This document shows positions 54,786 through 64,000 of a DNA stretch of 64,000 bases, piece after piece. The DNA comes from Sulfurovum sp. (GTDB lineage Bacteria; Campylobacterota; Campylobacteria; Campylobacterales; Sulfurovaceae): NCBI GenBank assembly GCA_027019175.1, contig JALUXB010000027.1, positions 1 through 64,000 of the forward strand, given 5' to 3'. The position numbers and the translations under genes are program-made. Each line of letters starts with the position of its first letter. Within the stretch, counting starts at the first letter, position 1. Under the pieces are notes generated by a model, which searched no databases, was not told the origin of the DNA, and worked only from the letters and a program-made list of their open reading frames with translations.

Positions 54786-55985
54786 TTAATTGTGAATCGT
54801 TTTCTCTTTTTGGGTGATTTTTTTATGCCACTCATCGAGTGTCTTCTCAAATCCCATGCCGCTGCTTTCATAAAAATGCATCTGTCTGGGTAAATAAGGT
54901 TGTTCAACCCAACCGCCGAAGTCATGGGGATAGCGGTAGGTTTTTGCATGGGTTTTGATATGATCGGGAACAGGATAAATATGCCCCGCTTTGATCGCCT
55001 TTTGTGCCCGGTTAATCGCCATATAGGCGCTGTTGGACTTGGGGGAGGAAGCGAGGTAAACCGTCAGCTGTGCAAGGGAAATACGCGCTTCAGGGTAGCC
55101 GATATGCTTGACGATGTCGAGCGTGGAAGCAGCAAGGTTGAGCGCATGAGGGTTGGCGTTTCCGATATCTTCACTGGCGAGAATGGCAAGCCGTCTTGCA
55201 ATGAACTCGGCAGGCTCACCCCCTTCAATGAGACGGGCAAGGTAATAGAGTGCCGCATCGATGTCCGAGCCCCGGATACTTTTGATCATTGCTGAAGCAA
55301 GTTCATAGTGGCTTTCGCTTTCACTGCTGCCTGCCTGCATGGCGTGGGGGCGGATGGACTTGAGTGTCTCAAGCGTTACGGGGCTGGAGACGGCGGCAGC
55401 GCTTTCCAGAAGGTTGAGCATCGCGCGCAGATCCCCACCGCTGGAGAAGACGAGGTACTCTCTGGCATCTTCCTCCGCTTCTATATGCTCTTTTTGAAGT
55501 ACGCTGTCCAAAAAAGCATGCATCGCTTCACTGTCGATGGCATCCAGTTTGAAGAGGTGGGAGCGTGAACGCATCGCCGCGCTCAGTGAGTAGTAGGGGT
55601 TTTCTGTCGAAGCGCCGATGATGAGCGCATCGTTGTTCTCCATAAACGGAAGCAGTACCTCCTGCTGGTTCTTGCTGAGTCTGTGTACTTCATCGATGAA
55701 AATAAGCGGTTTCTGAAGGGCATTGGCATAGGTTTTAAAGATTTTTCGCAGCTCCTCTATCTTGAGAGAGGTAGCATTCATTTCGTAAAAGGGGCGCCCC
55801 AGTGTCTGTGCGATGACACGTGCAAGCGTGGTCTTGCCGCATCCGGGAGGGCCGTAGAGAAAGGTGTGTTCGAGTTTGCCGCTTTCAATGAGTTTGCGCA
55901 GCACGCCCTCTTTGCCAAGCAGCCGTTCCTGTCCTGCAATCTCGTCAAGGCTGACCGGACGGTACTTGAGTGCCAGGGTACTCAT
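54786..55985 (-). CDS. rarA: Replication-associated recombination protein RarA/MgsA
   Basis: 399 residues. AAA+ ATPase acting at stalled replication forks. Walker A YGPPGCGKTT (~residue 45), Walker B IFIDEVHRLS (~residue 95), sensor 1 GASTENPYY, and the C-terminal tetramer domain (AIKSIRGSD-type helix, MAINRAQ). Overlaps the pseudouridine synthase gene by 4 nt. Confidence 0.93.
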   Translation of the reverse strand: MSTLALKYRPVSLDEIAGQERLLGKEGVLRKLIESGKLEHTFLYGPPGCGKTTLARVIAQTLGRPFYEMNATSLKIEELRKIFKTYANALQKPLIFIDEVHRLSKNQQEVLLPFMENNDALIIGASTENPYYSLSAAMRSRSHLFKLDAIDSEAMHAFLDSVLQKEHIEAEEDAREYLVFSSGGDLRAMLNLLESAAAVSSPVTLETLKSIRPHAMQAGSSESESHYELASAMIKSIRGSDIDAALYYLARLIEGGEPAEFIARRLAILASEDIGNANPHALNLAASTLDIVKHIGYPEARISLAQLTVYLASSPKSNSAYMAINRAQKAIKAGHIYPVPDHIKTHAKTYRYPHDFGGWVEQPYLPRQMHFYESSGMGFEKTLDEWHKKITQKEKTIHN

Positions 55986-56791
55986 TGTGCCTGTTCATCC
56001 TCAACAGTTCTCTTCTTGGCCTTTTTCTGCTCTTTTTTGCGTGCTTTGAGAAAGGCATGCAGATCATCATACTCGCGTTTGGTGAAAAAGCGTGTTTTAT
56101 TTGTGGGCAGGTTGTTCAGCTCGATACCGCCGAAGGCCACGCGCTTGAGATCAAGTACCTTTGCATCGAAATGTGCGAAGAAACGGCGCAGTTCACGGTT
56201 TTTGCCTTCGTTGATGGTCACGCGCAGCTTGGTATAGTTTTTGCCTTCACTCCGAAGCTCGAAGCCTACAAAGGGGGCGAACTCCATACTGCGTATCTTG
56301 CTCTTCTCGTGTGCACCGGCAGTAGCATTGTCAAGCACCAGCCCTTCACGCATTGCATCAACCATCTCCTGTGTGAGTGGTTTATCGATCTTGATGTTGT
56401 AGGTACGGTCAAGGTTGCTCTCCATCAGTGCCGTAGCGACGTCTACATTGTCCGTCAGCAGCAAAAGCCCTTCGGAGGCATAGTCGAGCCTGCCTACAGG
56501 GATAAAGTGCCTGAATTTGCCCGGAAGCTTATGGTAGATGGTGGTACGTCCCCGGTCATCCTTTTTGGTCACCAGCACCCCTTTGGGCTTGTTGTAAACA
56601 ATGACGGTTACTTCGTTACCCTTCTCTTTGACCATCCGCCCCTTGACAAAGATCCGGTCACCGGGCTGCACCTCGTAGCCAAACTCTCGGATGGGGCGTT
56701 TGTTGAGGGTGACCTCTCCTGCTTCAATGAGTTTGTCGGCTTCCCGTCTGGAATATTTGGTATTATGGGCGATATATTTGTTCAGTCTCAT
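55982..56791 (-). CDS. RsuA/RluB-family pseudouridine synthase
   Basis: 269 residues. An S4 RNA-binding domain (MRLNKYIAHNTKYSRREADK) precedes the catalytic domain with the Asp in PVGRLDYASEGLLLLT (~residue 100). Modifies a uridine of rRNA (23S if RluB, 16S if RsuA; not decidable by eye). The C-terminus is a Lys-rich tail. Lies 9 nt downstream of kdsD. Confidence 0.9.
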   Translation of the reverse strand: MRLNKYIAHNTKYSRREADKLIEAGEVTLNKRPIREFGYEVQPGDRIFVKGRMVKEKGNEVTVIVYNKPKGVLVTKKDDRGRTTIYHKLPGKFRHFIPVGRLDYASEGLLLLTDNVDVATALMESNLDRTYNIKIDKPLTQEMVDAMREGLVLDNATAGAHEKSKIRSMEFAPFVGFELRSEGKNYTKLRVTINEGKNRELRRFFAHFDAKVLDLKRVAFGGIELNNLPTNKTRFFTKREYDDLHAFLKARKKEQKKAKKRTVEDEQAQ

Positions 56792-56800
56792 GTTTGTGCC

Positions 56801-57769
56801 TTACTTGCTTTTGATACCTGCATTAACCAGGTCATGAATGTGTAACACGCCTGCTATTTTCCCTTCCTCGTCGGTAATGGGGAGCAGCTGAATACGTGCA
56901 TTTTCTATAATTTCGAGTGCTTCACTTGCAAGAAGCTCTGTGTTGTGGTAGCTTTTGGGGGCTTTTGTAGCATAGGTATATGCACGCTCATCCATGCTAA
57001 AGCCTTCCTGCATGAGTGCACGTCTCAGGTCACCGTCACTGAGAATAGCGCTTAGCTTTCCATCTTCATCGGTAATAAGTACATTGCCGAGTTTCCCCTC
57101 ACTCATAGTGACAATCGCTTCTTTGAGCGGTGTGGTCTGCGTGATGACCGGTAAATTTTCTGTCCTCATCAGATCTTTGATTTTGACAAAGAGCTTTTTC
57201 CCCAGCGCACCGCCGGGGTGGAAAGAGGCAAAATCCTCTTTTTTGAAACCTCTTTGTCTCATCAGTGCCACCGCCAGTGCGTCACCCAGCGCCATCGTCA
57301 GGGTTGTCGACGCAGTGGGTGCAGTGTTGAGCGGGCAGGCTTCTTTTTCTACCGAAATGTCAAGCCATACATCGGCATACTGCCCCAGAGAAGAGTTACG
57401 GTTTCCTGTCATACCTATTAGCGGAATCTCAAAACGTTTGATGTGCGGCAGAATCTTCGTCAGCTCTTCACTCTCGCCGCTGCTGCTGATGGCAAGCAGG
57501 GTATCTTCCCTACCGATCATTCCCAGGTCACCGTGCAGTGCTTCAGTAGGGTGCAGAAAGAAGCTCGATGTTCCTGTTGAGGCGAAAGTAGCCGCCATTT
57601 TGGCACCTACAAGCCCCGATTTTCCCACACCGGTGATGATCAGTTTCCCTTTGGTCTGTAAAATGAGTTCGACAGCTTTGGTGAAGTTCTCATCGAGTCT
57701 TTCGGCTGCTTTTTGCAGTGTATCCGCTTCGATAAGCAGGGTTTCTTTGGCGCTCTCTATAAGGTTCAT
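56801..57769 (-). CDS. kdsD: Arabinose-5-phosphate isomerase
   Basis: 322 residues. SIS domain (ITGVGKSGLVGAKMAATFASTGT) followed by two CBS domains, the KdsD/KpsF layout. Converts ribulose-5-P to arabinose-5-P, the precursor of Kdo in lipid A-core. In the Helicobacter order next to rnj. Located ~27 kb from the glycan locus, it serves general Kdo synthesis rather than the fusion pathway there. Confidence 0.93.
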   Translation of the reverse strand: MNLIESAKETLLIEADTLQKAAERLDENFTKAVELILQTKGKLIITGVGKSGLVGAKMAATFASTGTSSFFLHPTEALHGDLGMIGREDTLLAISSSGESEELTKILPHIKRFEIPLIGMTGNRNSSLGQYADVWLDISVEKEACPLNTAPTASTTLTMALGDALAVALMRQRGFKKEDFASFHPGGALGKKLFVKIKDLMRTENLPVITQTTPLKEAIVTMSEGKLGNVLITDEDGKLSAILSDGDLRRALMQEGFSMDERAYTYATKAPKSYHNTELLASEALEIIENARIQLLPITDEEGKIAGVLHIHDLVNAGIKSK

Positions 57770-57856
57770 GGTTTCGCTCGTTATGAATGGATTGTCAGAA
57801 TATGATTATAGCATAGATGTGGGCAGGGGAGGGTAGACCTCCCTGTATTGCAGGAC

Positions 57857-59959
57857 TTAAACGACAAAGACGGTAGGTATGATGAGAGGATAGCGCTTTT
57901 TGGTACGTACAATATGCTTGCGTACGGCCGCCCTGATTTCGGTTTCGATGACAGTATGCTCAGGGATACCTTTGGCTTTCATATTCAGCAGCATCGTCTC
58001 GAGCAGTTGTTCGATCTCTTTGGCGAACTTTTTGTCCTCTTTGTCCGGTACCAAACCGTGTGTGTAGACAACCGGTTTGCCTACCAGTTTTCCTTCACTC
58101 TGTGATACCTGTGCGACAATCGTTACGATACCGTCTTCTGCAAGCTTCTGTCTGTCAAGTACAACATCATTTTCTATGGTCATGTTGTTCTGATTGTCGA
58201 TGTATGTTTTGCCCGACTTGACCGTTTTGACCTTCTTGAGGTATTTGGGTGTGATCTCTACCTGGTCACCGTCGCTCATCAGCAGAATGTTACGCTCATC
58301 GACACCACAGGTGACTGCGGTTTTTGCATGTTTAGCGATGTGGTTGTATTCTCCGTGGACAGGCAGGAAGAACTTTGGCTGTACCAGTCTGAGGATGAGT
58401 TTTTGTTCCTCCTGTGCGGCGTGTCCGGAGACGTGAATGTCGCTGAACTCTTTGTATCGTACCGTAACCCCCGCTTTCATCAGCAGGTTCATCAGCTTCG
58501 AGACACTCGCTTCGTTGCCCGGAATAGCAGAAGCGGAAATGATGACTGTGTCGCTTGGTTTGAGTTTGATATGGCGGTGTTCGTCTGTCGCCATACGGTT
58601 GAGTGCCGCCATGGTTTCTCCCTGTGACCCTGTTGTGACAATAAGGATTTCATGGTCAGCATACTTTGGTACTTCATGTACTTCGATGAAGTGTCTATCG
58701 TCTATGTCTACAAAGCCCAGAGCACGGTTGGTCTCAACGTTACGCTCCATAGAACGTCCGATGACACAGATCTTTCTGCCATGTTTGACCCCACGCTGCA
58801 TTGCCTGGAAGATACGGTGTACGTTGGAGGAGAAGGTAGACATAATGACACGTCCCTTCGCCATCTCGAAGAGCTGGTCAAAGGTCTTGCCAACCACGGT
58901 TTCACTCTTGGTAAAGCCCGGGTTGTGTGAGTTGGTCGAGTCCGAAAAAAGACAGAGCACTCCCTTTTCTCCATAGTGTGCGTAGCGTCTCAGATCCATT
59001 GTATACCCGTCTACAGGCGTGTGGTCTATCTTGAAGTCTGCAGTGTGCATCAATATGCCTGCAGGGGTTTCAATGGCCAGTGAGCAGGCATCGATGATAG
59101 AGTGGGTATTGTGGATCCACTCTATCTTCATATCACCGATTTCATACTGTTTACGTTTGGTCACAAAACGGAAATATTTTGAGTCACCTTTGAGGCCGTG
59201 CTCGTTGAATTTGTTCTCAATCATTGCCAGTGCCAGCGGGGTACCGTAAATTGGGAACTTCAGTTCCTTGAAAAGGTAGGGAACCGCACCAATGTGGTCT
59301 TCGTGGCCGTGTGTAATAACAATGGCCTTGATCTTGTCCTTGATGGTGTGCAGGTAGCTGAAATCGGGTACAAGAATGTCCACCCCGTGCATTGTTTCAT
59401 CGGGGAAGCTCATTCCCACATCGATGACGATGGCGGTCGTCTCCGTCTCGAGTACGGCCATATTCCCGCCGATCTCTCCAAGTCCTCCAAGCGGGGTGAA
59501 GCGCACTTTGCCTTTGGAGTTGAGATCCATCTGCTTCCATGGTGCCATTCTGGCTTCCTGGACGCGTTTGTTCTCTTCAAGTGAAGCACGCATGGTGTCG
59601 TTGACGGTAGTGACATTTTTGCGCTTGTTTCCGCCGCGCCCTTTGTTGCCTCCGCTGTTGCGGCTGGTATTGCCGGGCTTTCGGTTATTGTTGTTGGCTT
59701 GCTTCTGCCCTTGGCTCTGGTTGCCCTGGCCTTCTTGTCGTGGCTGTCCGCCCTGACGGTTAGGGTTGGATTTTCTGTTACGGTTACGGTTTCGATTGCG
59801 GTTTTCGCCGCTTTCGCCGCCGCCGCCATTCTGTCCCTGACCGGGATTATTGTTCTGTCTGTGTGGGTTGGGTCTTCTGTTGCGTTGCGGCTTATTGCCT
59901 TCCTGCGTTTTTTGCCCTTGATTTTGATTGTTTTCGTTGGTTGGTTTGCTGTTTTCCAT
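57857..59959 (-). CDS. rnj: Ribonuclease J
   Basis: 700 residues: a ~130-residue N-terminal extension very rich in Asn, Gln, Arg and Gly, then the metallo-beta-lactamase domain (HGHEDHIGAVPYL, zinc ligands), the beta-CASP domain and a C-terminal domain. Helicobacter RNase J has a similar extension. Main mRNA-degrading endo/5'-exonuclease in this group. AAAGGA ribosome site; the start lies 68 nt inside rsmA. Confidence 0.94.
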   Translation of the reverse strand: MENSKPTNENNQNQGQKTQEGNKPQRNRRPNPHRQNNNPGQGQNGGGGESGENRNRNRNRNRKSNPNRQGGQPRQEGQGNQSQGQKQANNNNRKPGNTSRNSGGNKGRGGNKRKNVTTVNDTMRASLEENKRVQEARMAPWKQMDLNSKGKVRFTPLGGLGEIGGNMAVLETETTAIVIDVGMSFPDETMHGVDILVPDFSYLHTIKDKIKAIVITHGHEDHIGAVPYLFKELKFPIYGTPLALAMIENKFNEHGLKGDSKYFRFVTKRKQYEIGDMKIEWIHNTHSIIDACSLAIETPAGILMHTADFKIDHTPVDGYTMDLRRYAHYGEKGVLCLFSDSTNSHNPGFTKSETVVGKTFDQLFEMAKGRVIMSTFSSNVHRIFQAMQRGVKHGRKICVIGRSMERNVETNRALGFVDIDDRHFIEVHEVPKYADHEILIVTTGSQGETMAALNRMATDEHRHIKLKPSDTVIISASAIPGNEASVSKLMNLLMKAGVTVRYKEFSDIHVSGHAAQEEQKLILRLVQPKFFLPVHGEYNHIAKHAKTAVTCGVDERNILLMSDGDQVEITPKYLKKVKTVKSGKTYIDNQNNMTIENDVVLDRQKLAEDGIVTIVAQVSQSEGKLVGKPVVYTHGLVPDKEDKKFAKEIEQLLETMLLNMKAKGIPEHTVIETEIRAAVRKHIVRTKKRYPLIIPTVFVV

Positions 59960-60776
59960 CTAACATATCCTTTAATTCATTATATAGCAGATGATACATC
60001 GATGTCCCAGCTTCATGAGGCCGCAAGTTCGGATCGAGATCCAGTTTTGCGAAAGTCTCTGCAACTCTATCTTTTGAGAAAGCGGCAGTAAGATTTTTGA
60101 AAAGCTTTTTGCGCGGCTGCGCAAAAGCGACCCTGAGGAAGGCTTCAAACTTTTCATCATTCAGACTACGGTCTTTCTCTATTAAAAGCACGGCAGAGGT
60201 TACCTTGGGCGGCGGAATGAACGCTTCGGGTTCTACCTCGAAGCAGAGCGTGGCCTTCCCGACGCTCGAAGCCAGTACGGAGAGGGCAGAAAAGGCCTTC
60301 TCGCCGGGTTTGGCAGCGAACTTGACGGCAACTTCCTTCTGAACCATGACCAGTATGGACCGGCACCGTTCATCCTTGAAAGCTTTCAATATGATATTGG
60401 TTGCAATATAGTAGGGGAGGTTCGCTACCAGATGATAAGGTTCATCCAGAAGAGCGCCTTCCCCCCAACGCTCAAGCACATCTCCGCAGCGCAGTTCGAA
60501 GTGTCCCTGTGAGATAGGGGCTTCAAATTCCGTTGAAAGATGCTCGCATAGTCTTTTATCAACCTCAAATGCTGTGACATTTCGAGCTTTTACAAGCTCT
60601 TTGGTTAAATCACCTAAGCCAGGCCCGATCTCGGCAACCTTCAGGTTGTCCTCGGGCATCGCTTGGATGATTTTCTGCAGGTAGAAACTGTTTTTCAGAA
60701 AATTCTGGCCGAATTTTTTAGAAGCAAATTCTGCCAAATTGTCGTTTATCATACTGTAATCTACCTTTATAGCCAA
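59892..60776 (-). CDS. rsmA: 16S rRNA dimethyladenosine transferase
   Basis: 294 residues. SAM-binding EIGPGLGDLTKEL (~residue 47) and catalytic NLPYYIAT (~residue 120). Dimethylates two adenines near the 3' end of 16S rRNA. The C-terminus carries a basic ~25-residue tail (QRKQSKSRAKNAGRQ) encoded in the overlap with rnj. First gene of the rsmA-rnj-kdsD-rluB-rarA run. Confidence 0.93.
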   Translation of the reverse strand: MAIKVDYSMINDNLAEFASKKFGQNFLKNSFYLQKIIQAMPEDNLKVAEIGPGLGDLTKELVKARNVTAFEVDKRLCEHLSTEFEAPISQGHFELRCGDVLERWGEGALLDEPYHLVANLPYYIATNIILKAFKDERCRSILVMVQKEVAVKFAAKPGEKAFSALSVLASSVGKATLCFEVEPEAFIPPPKVTSAVLLIEKDRSLNDEKFEAFLRVAFAQPRKKLFKNLTAAFSKDRVAETFAKLDLDPNLRPHEAGTSMYHLLYNELKDMLDGKQQTNQRKQSKSRAKNAGRQ

Positions 60777-60856
60777 TGGCTAAACCCCTATTTGGGATAA
60801 TTTTTGTATAATCTTACCATAAATTTGCCCAAAATGGCGGTAAAAATGGAGAAAGC

Positions 60857-61621
60857 ATGGACTATTTTGCAAAACGCATCATCCCCTGTCTCGATGTAGA
60901 CGGCGGACGTGTGGTAAAGGGGGTCAACTTTGTCGGCCTCCGAGATGCGGGAGATCCGGTCGAAGTAGCACGCCGCTATAACGAGGAAGGTGCGGATGAA
61001 TTGACCTTTCTCGATATTGGAGCAAGTCATGAGGGACGTGATACCATTGTGGATGTCGTAAAAAAAGTTGCCCAGGAGGTATTCATCCCTCTTACTGTTG
61101 GTGGAGGTATACGCAAGCTTGAAGATATTTATGCACTGCTCAATGTGGGATGTGACAAAGTAAGTATCAACTCTGCCGCCATCAAACGACCGGAATTCAT
61201 AGAAGAAGGTGCAAAACGTTTTGGTTCCCAGTGCATTGTTGTTGCCATCGATGCCAAGCGTGTGGGAGAGGGTGAGTGGCACATATTCACACATGGCGGC
61301 CGTAACGATACGGGCATCGATGCTGTAGCCTGGGCGAAAGAAGCTTACGACAGAGGTGCGGGTGAGCTGCTGGTCACTTCAATGGATGCAGACGGCACCA
61401 AGGCGGGCTTCGACAATACACTCAATCGTGCTATTGGTGAAGTGGTCAACATCCCGGTCATTGCCAGCGGCGGGGCGGGGACAATGGAACATATGAAAGA
61501 GGCATTTACCGAGGGGCATGCTGATGCAGCACTGGCAGCCTCCATCTTTCACTTCAGAGAGATCGACATTATGGATCTCAAACGCTACCTCAAGGCAGAA
61601 AACATTCCGGTGAGGCTCTGA
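60857..61621 (+). CDS. hisF: Imidazole glycerol phosphate synthase subunit HisF
   Basis: 254 residues, full length TIM barrel. [16 protein letters not shown] contains the first catalytic Asp; [10 protein letters not shown] the second; [10 protein letters not shown] binds phosphate. Cyclase half of histidine step 5. It shares one base with the next start codon (TGATG). Confidence 0.95.
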   Translation: MDYFAKRIIPCLDVDGGRVVKGVNFVGLRDAGDPVEVARRYNEEGADELTFLDIGASHEGRDTIVDVVKKVAQEVFIPLTVGGGIRKLEDIYALLNVGCDKVSINSAAIKRPEFIEEGAKRFGSQCIVVAIDAKRVGEGEWHIFTHGGRNDTGIDAVAWAKEAYDRGAGELLVTSMDADGTKAGFDNTLNRAIGEVVNIPVIASGGAGTMEHMKEAFTEGHADAALAASIFHFREIDIMDLKRYLKAENIPVRL

Positions 61622-62190
61622 TGATCGTATGTGCGGGTCGTATCGAACAATTCGATTTTGCCCGTCCTGTCGGTATTGGCATGATTGAATCGGCGATCAC
61701 ACTGACACAGTTATGCATAGAGGAAAAGCCTGAAGAGATTCTCTTTGTAGGTACAGCAGGTGCCTATGGAAAATATGAGATTTTTGATATTGTATCATCA
61801 CATACAGCAGCCAATATTGAACAGAGCTTTTTTGAAGGAAATGCCTATTCTCCTATTTCAGATGTGTTGGATGGCATTTCCTGTGATGGTACAGGGAAAG
61901 TGCTTTCCAGGGTTTCACGTGAAACAAAAAATGCCGTGATTGTCAACTCGTCAAACTACATAACGACCAACAGGGCATTATGGGAACATTATACAGCTCG
62001 CAATATATACCTGGAAAATATGGAGTTTTTTGGTGTACTACAGGCGGCGAAGCAGTGTGGTATTCCTGCCTCTGGATTCTTCATTGTCACCAACTATTGT
62101 GACGAGAATGCGCACAGAAATTTTGTAAAAAACCATCAAGAGGCGATGAATCGACTCTCGATATATATGAAAGAAGGGATTAAACAGTGA
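61621..62190 (+). CDS. Nucleosidase/phosphorylase-superfamily protein
   Basis: 189 residues, shorter than MTAN or PNP (~230). ILFVGTAGAYG, VNSSNYITTN and LENMEFFGVLQAAK follow the order of the PNP/UDP phosphorylase family, with FFIVTNYCDENAH where the catalytic Asp region lies. Probably cleaves or binds a nucleoside; the substrate is unknown. Translationally coupled to hisF (TGATG). Confidence 0.75.
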   Translation: MIVCAGRIEQFDFARPVGIGMIESAITLTQLCIEEKPEEILFVGTAGAYGKYEIFDIVSSHTAANIEQSFFEGNAYSPISDVLDGISCDGTGKVLSRVSRETKNAVIVNSSNYITTNRALWEHYTARNIYLENMEFFGVLQAAKQCGIPASGFFIVTNYCDENAHRNFVKNHQEAMNRLSIYMKEGIKQ

Positions 62191-62849
62191 AAGGACATCT
62201 CGTCAAATGGGATTATAAAAAAGCGTTTGGCTTTATTGCGCCAGATGATGGTTCCGAAAATATATTTATACATATATCAGATTTTAGAGTAAAAGGTTAT
62301 CGTCCAAAGGTTGGTGATGTGATTATGTATGAAGTTGGTAGAGGAAAAGATGGTAAGAAAAAAGCTATTCGAGCCTATACCCAGAATATTAAGACTGAGC
62401 ATTCCGCGTTGTCTAATCGTACAATACACCCATATGCTGAAAAAAAGCCGAAAAGAAGAAGGCTTTTTTCTTCTAGAAGGATTAAGCTTCTAATATCATT
62501 GGCGATACTACTTGTTATATTTGGTAAATTTCATTTTTTTGATAAATCAAACAGTAATAGACTACCAGTAGTTGGCCATTCATATAATACAACATATAAA
62601 GAGTCTATTGAAGAAACTGATGATTTTAGTACTTTTATGAAAGAACAGGAAAAATTTAGAGAGAAACATACAAAAAAAACTTTAACACACCATAATAGTC
62701 AAACTATGGATCGATGTGATGGAAGAGAATATTGTAGCCAAATGAATTCATGTGAAGAGGCAAAGTACTTTATAAATCACTGCCCAAATACAAAAATGGA
62801 TGGAGATGGTGATGGGATACCCTGTGAAAGCCAGTGGTGTGGACATTAA
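62187..62849 (+). CDS. Cold-shock domain / membrane helix / Excalibur-domain fusion
   Basis: 220 residues. N-terminal cold-shock-like OB fold (LVKWDYKKAFGFIAPDD, ENIFIHISDF), a basic linker, one membrane helix (~101-114, LLISLAILLVIF), a charged stalk, and a C-terminal Excalibur-type motif with Ca-binding DGDGDGIPCE and flanking cysteines (~residues 175-220). The middle is clearly more AT-rich than its neighbours. It overlaps the nucleosidase gene by 4 nt. Similar CSD-membrane-Excalibur proteins exist; the role is unknown. Confidence 0.8.
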   Translation: MKGHLVKWDYKKAFGFIAPDDGSENIFIHISDFRVKGYRPKVGDVIMYEVGRGKDGKKKAIRAYTQNIKTEHSALSNRTIHPYAEKKPKRRRLFSSRRIKLLISLAILLVIFGKFHFFDKSNSNRLPVVGHSYNTTYKESIEETDDFSTFMKEQEKFREKHTKKTLTHHNSQTMDRCDGREYCSQMNSCEEAKYFINHCPNTKMDGDGDGIPCESQWCGH

Positions 62850-62861
62850 AATGAGGATAAT

Positions 62862-63932
62862 ATGAAAAAAATCATTCAAGACTTAACCAAACAAGAGCTG
62901 GCAGAGAATATCAAGCCGGCATTCAGAGCCAAACAAATCTACCAGTGGATTTACCATAAGTATGCAACTTCATTTGAAGAGATGAAAAATTTGCCAAAAG
63001 GACTTCGGGATGAGTTGGAATCGGAATATACACTGACACCGCTCAAGACGGTGACGGTACAGGACAGCATCGACGGCAGCCGAAAATATCTCTTTGAACT
63101 GCATGACGGTCATACTGTTGAAGCGGTCTTGCTGCTGATGCGTGACAAGGAGTACCATGAAGATGGCTCTGTGAAGCATCAGGAGCGCTATACAGTCTGT
63201 ATCTCCTCCCAGGTAGGGTGCAAGGTAGGGTGTGCCTTTTGTTTGACTGCAAAAGGCGGTTTTATGCGAAATTTGACCCCTGGAGAGATTGTCGAGCAGC
63301 TGCGTTTGATCAAAAAGGACAATGATATTGCTGCCAACCGCCGTGTCAACATTGTTTTTATGGGAATGGGTGAGCCGCTTGACAACCTCGATGCGGTTGC
63401 CAAATCGGTAAAAATCTTCGCAGACGAAGAGGGAATGGCGATTGCCCCACACCGACAGACTATCTCAACTTCTGGTCTCAGCAGCAAGATCGAGAAGCTT
63501 GGGAAAATGGAGCTTGGCATCAATCTTGCCATCTCACTGCATGCGGTCGATGACGAACTGAGGCAGAAACTTATGCCGATCAATAAAGCCTACAATATCG
63601 AGTCGATCATCACCGCAGTCAAAAACTTTCCTGTCAACGACAGGAAGCGTGTGATGTTCGAATACCTTGTCATCAAGGATGTCAACGACGACATCAGTGC
63701 GGCAAAGAAGCTGCTCAAACTCCTCGACGGTATCAAGGCAAAGGTCAATCTCATTTACTTCAACCCCTACGGCGGAACAGAGTTCAAGCGCCCGACCGAA
63801 GAGGATATGAAGAAGTTTCAGGAGTATTTAACCAAAAGAGGACTACATTGCACCATCCGCGAGTCCAAGGGGCTCGATATTTCCGCTGCCTGCGGCCAGT
63901 TGCGCGAGCAGGAAGCCAAAGGAGAGGTGTAG
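62862..63932 (+). CDS. rlmN: 23S rRNA/tRNA adenine C2-methyltransferase RlmN
   Basis: 356 residues. Radical-SAM cluster motif GCKVGCAFC (CxxxCxxC, ~residue 118), [10 protein letters not shown], and the C-terminal methyl-carrying cysteine in DISAACGQL. Methylates A2503 of 23S rRNA and A37 of some tRNAs. Another Fe-S client of NifSU. Confidence 0.95.
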   Translation: MKKIIQDLTKQELAENIKPAFRAKQIYQWIYHKYATSFEEMKNLPKGLRDELESEYTLTPLKTVTVQDSIDGSRKYLFELHDGHTVEAVLLLMRDKEYHEDGSVKHQERYTVCISSQVGCKVGCAFCLTAKGGFMRNLTPGEIVEQLRLIKKDNDIAANRRVNIVFMGMGEPLDNLDAVAKSVKIFADEEGMAIAPHRQTISTSGLSSKIEKLGKMELGINLAISLHAVDDELRQKLMPINKAYNIESIITAVKNFPVNDRKRVMFEYLVIKDVNDDISAAKKLLKLLDGIKAKVNLIYFNPYGGTEFKRPTEEDMKKFQEYLTKRGLHCTIRESKGLDISAACGQLREQEAKGEV

Positions 63933-63933
63933 T

Positions 63934-64000
63934 ATGCCTGATGTACAAATTGGAATGTTGGTATTTATTGTGCTGGTTGTCGGTATCGGCGGCGGCTGGT
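63934..64000 (+). CDS. Start of a membrane protein gene (cut by window end)
   Basis: An ATG 1 nt after the rlmN stop, with GGAGAGG just upstream, opens a frame (MPDVQIGMLVFIVLVV) that starts a hydrophobic segment and runs off the window. Product unknown. Confidence 0.5.
   Translation, partial: MPDVQIGMLVFIVLVVGIGGGW

Overview
The window looks like a chromosomal segment of a Campylobacterota (Epsilonproteobacteria) species, probably a Sulfurovum/Sulfurimonas-like sulfur oxidiser. That assignment is an inference from gene content: NIF-type NifS/NifU as a stand-alone iron-sulfur system, RNase J with a long basic N-terminal extension next to rsmA and kdsD (the Helicobacter order), the Bat/MoxR cluster, and DapF, RlmN and HisF proteins of this style. 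No rRNA is present to settle it.

Region 1 (1-6304) is an accessory island. It opens inside a large helicase-nuclease gene overlapped by a gene for an Argonaute-like protein. The sizes, order, overlap and motifs fit the plasmid-elimination pair DdmD-DdmE, known from Vibrio cholerae. It continues with a tiny ORF, a Fic-family protein with a substituted catalytic histidine, and an unknown protein. It stops abruptly where a comM (yifB) gene resumes without its first ~75 codons, so comM appears to be the integration or deletion boundary.

Region 2 (7600-10020) holds nifS-nifU (minus strand) behind a near-perfect IscR type-1-like palindrome, with a 7-bp tandem repeat between the two genes.

Region 3 (10168-34546) is a surface-polysaccharide locus, nearly all on the minus strand. 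From 29669 to 11384 the genes overlap or nearly touch, which suggests one long operon. It contains an initiating WecA-type transferase, UDP-HexNAcA enzymes (TviB/TviC type), WecB, a Wzx flippase, a Wzy-like polymerase, many glycosyltransferases, a sulfotransferase, a CapK-like adenylate-forming enzyme, a hexapeptide acyltransferase switched out of frame at a G7 tract, and an unusual aldolase/CMP-sugar synthetase fusion beside a HAD phosphatase. Its centre is visibly AT-rich. Two toxin-antitoxin modules (MntA-HepT and a MazF/PemK type) sit inside it. The first lies between the complete 4-epimerase gene and a decayed copy of that gene's 3' end.

Region 4 (34716-64000) is housekeeping: folE, mutY, nrdB, a nitrilase-family gene, pcm, a Ca2+/H+ antiporter, an AsmA-like giant, the Bat/MoxR/DUF58 cluster interrupted by a REP/MITE-like inverted repeat, an L,D-transpeptidase, coaE, dapF, a Sel1 protein, tRNA-Val(GAC), OmpA and glycine-zipper lipoproteins, then rarA-rluB-kdsD-rnj-rsmA on the minus strand and hisF, a nucleosidase-like gene, a cold-shock/Excalibur fusion and rlmN on the plus strand. 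Starts differing from the ORF track were chosen from Shine-Dalgarno sequences and ATGA overlaps. All family assignments are by eye from motifs; no database search was possible.
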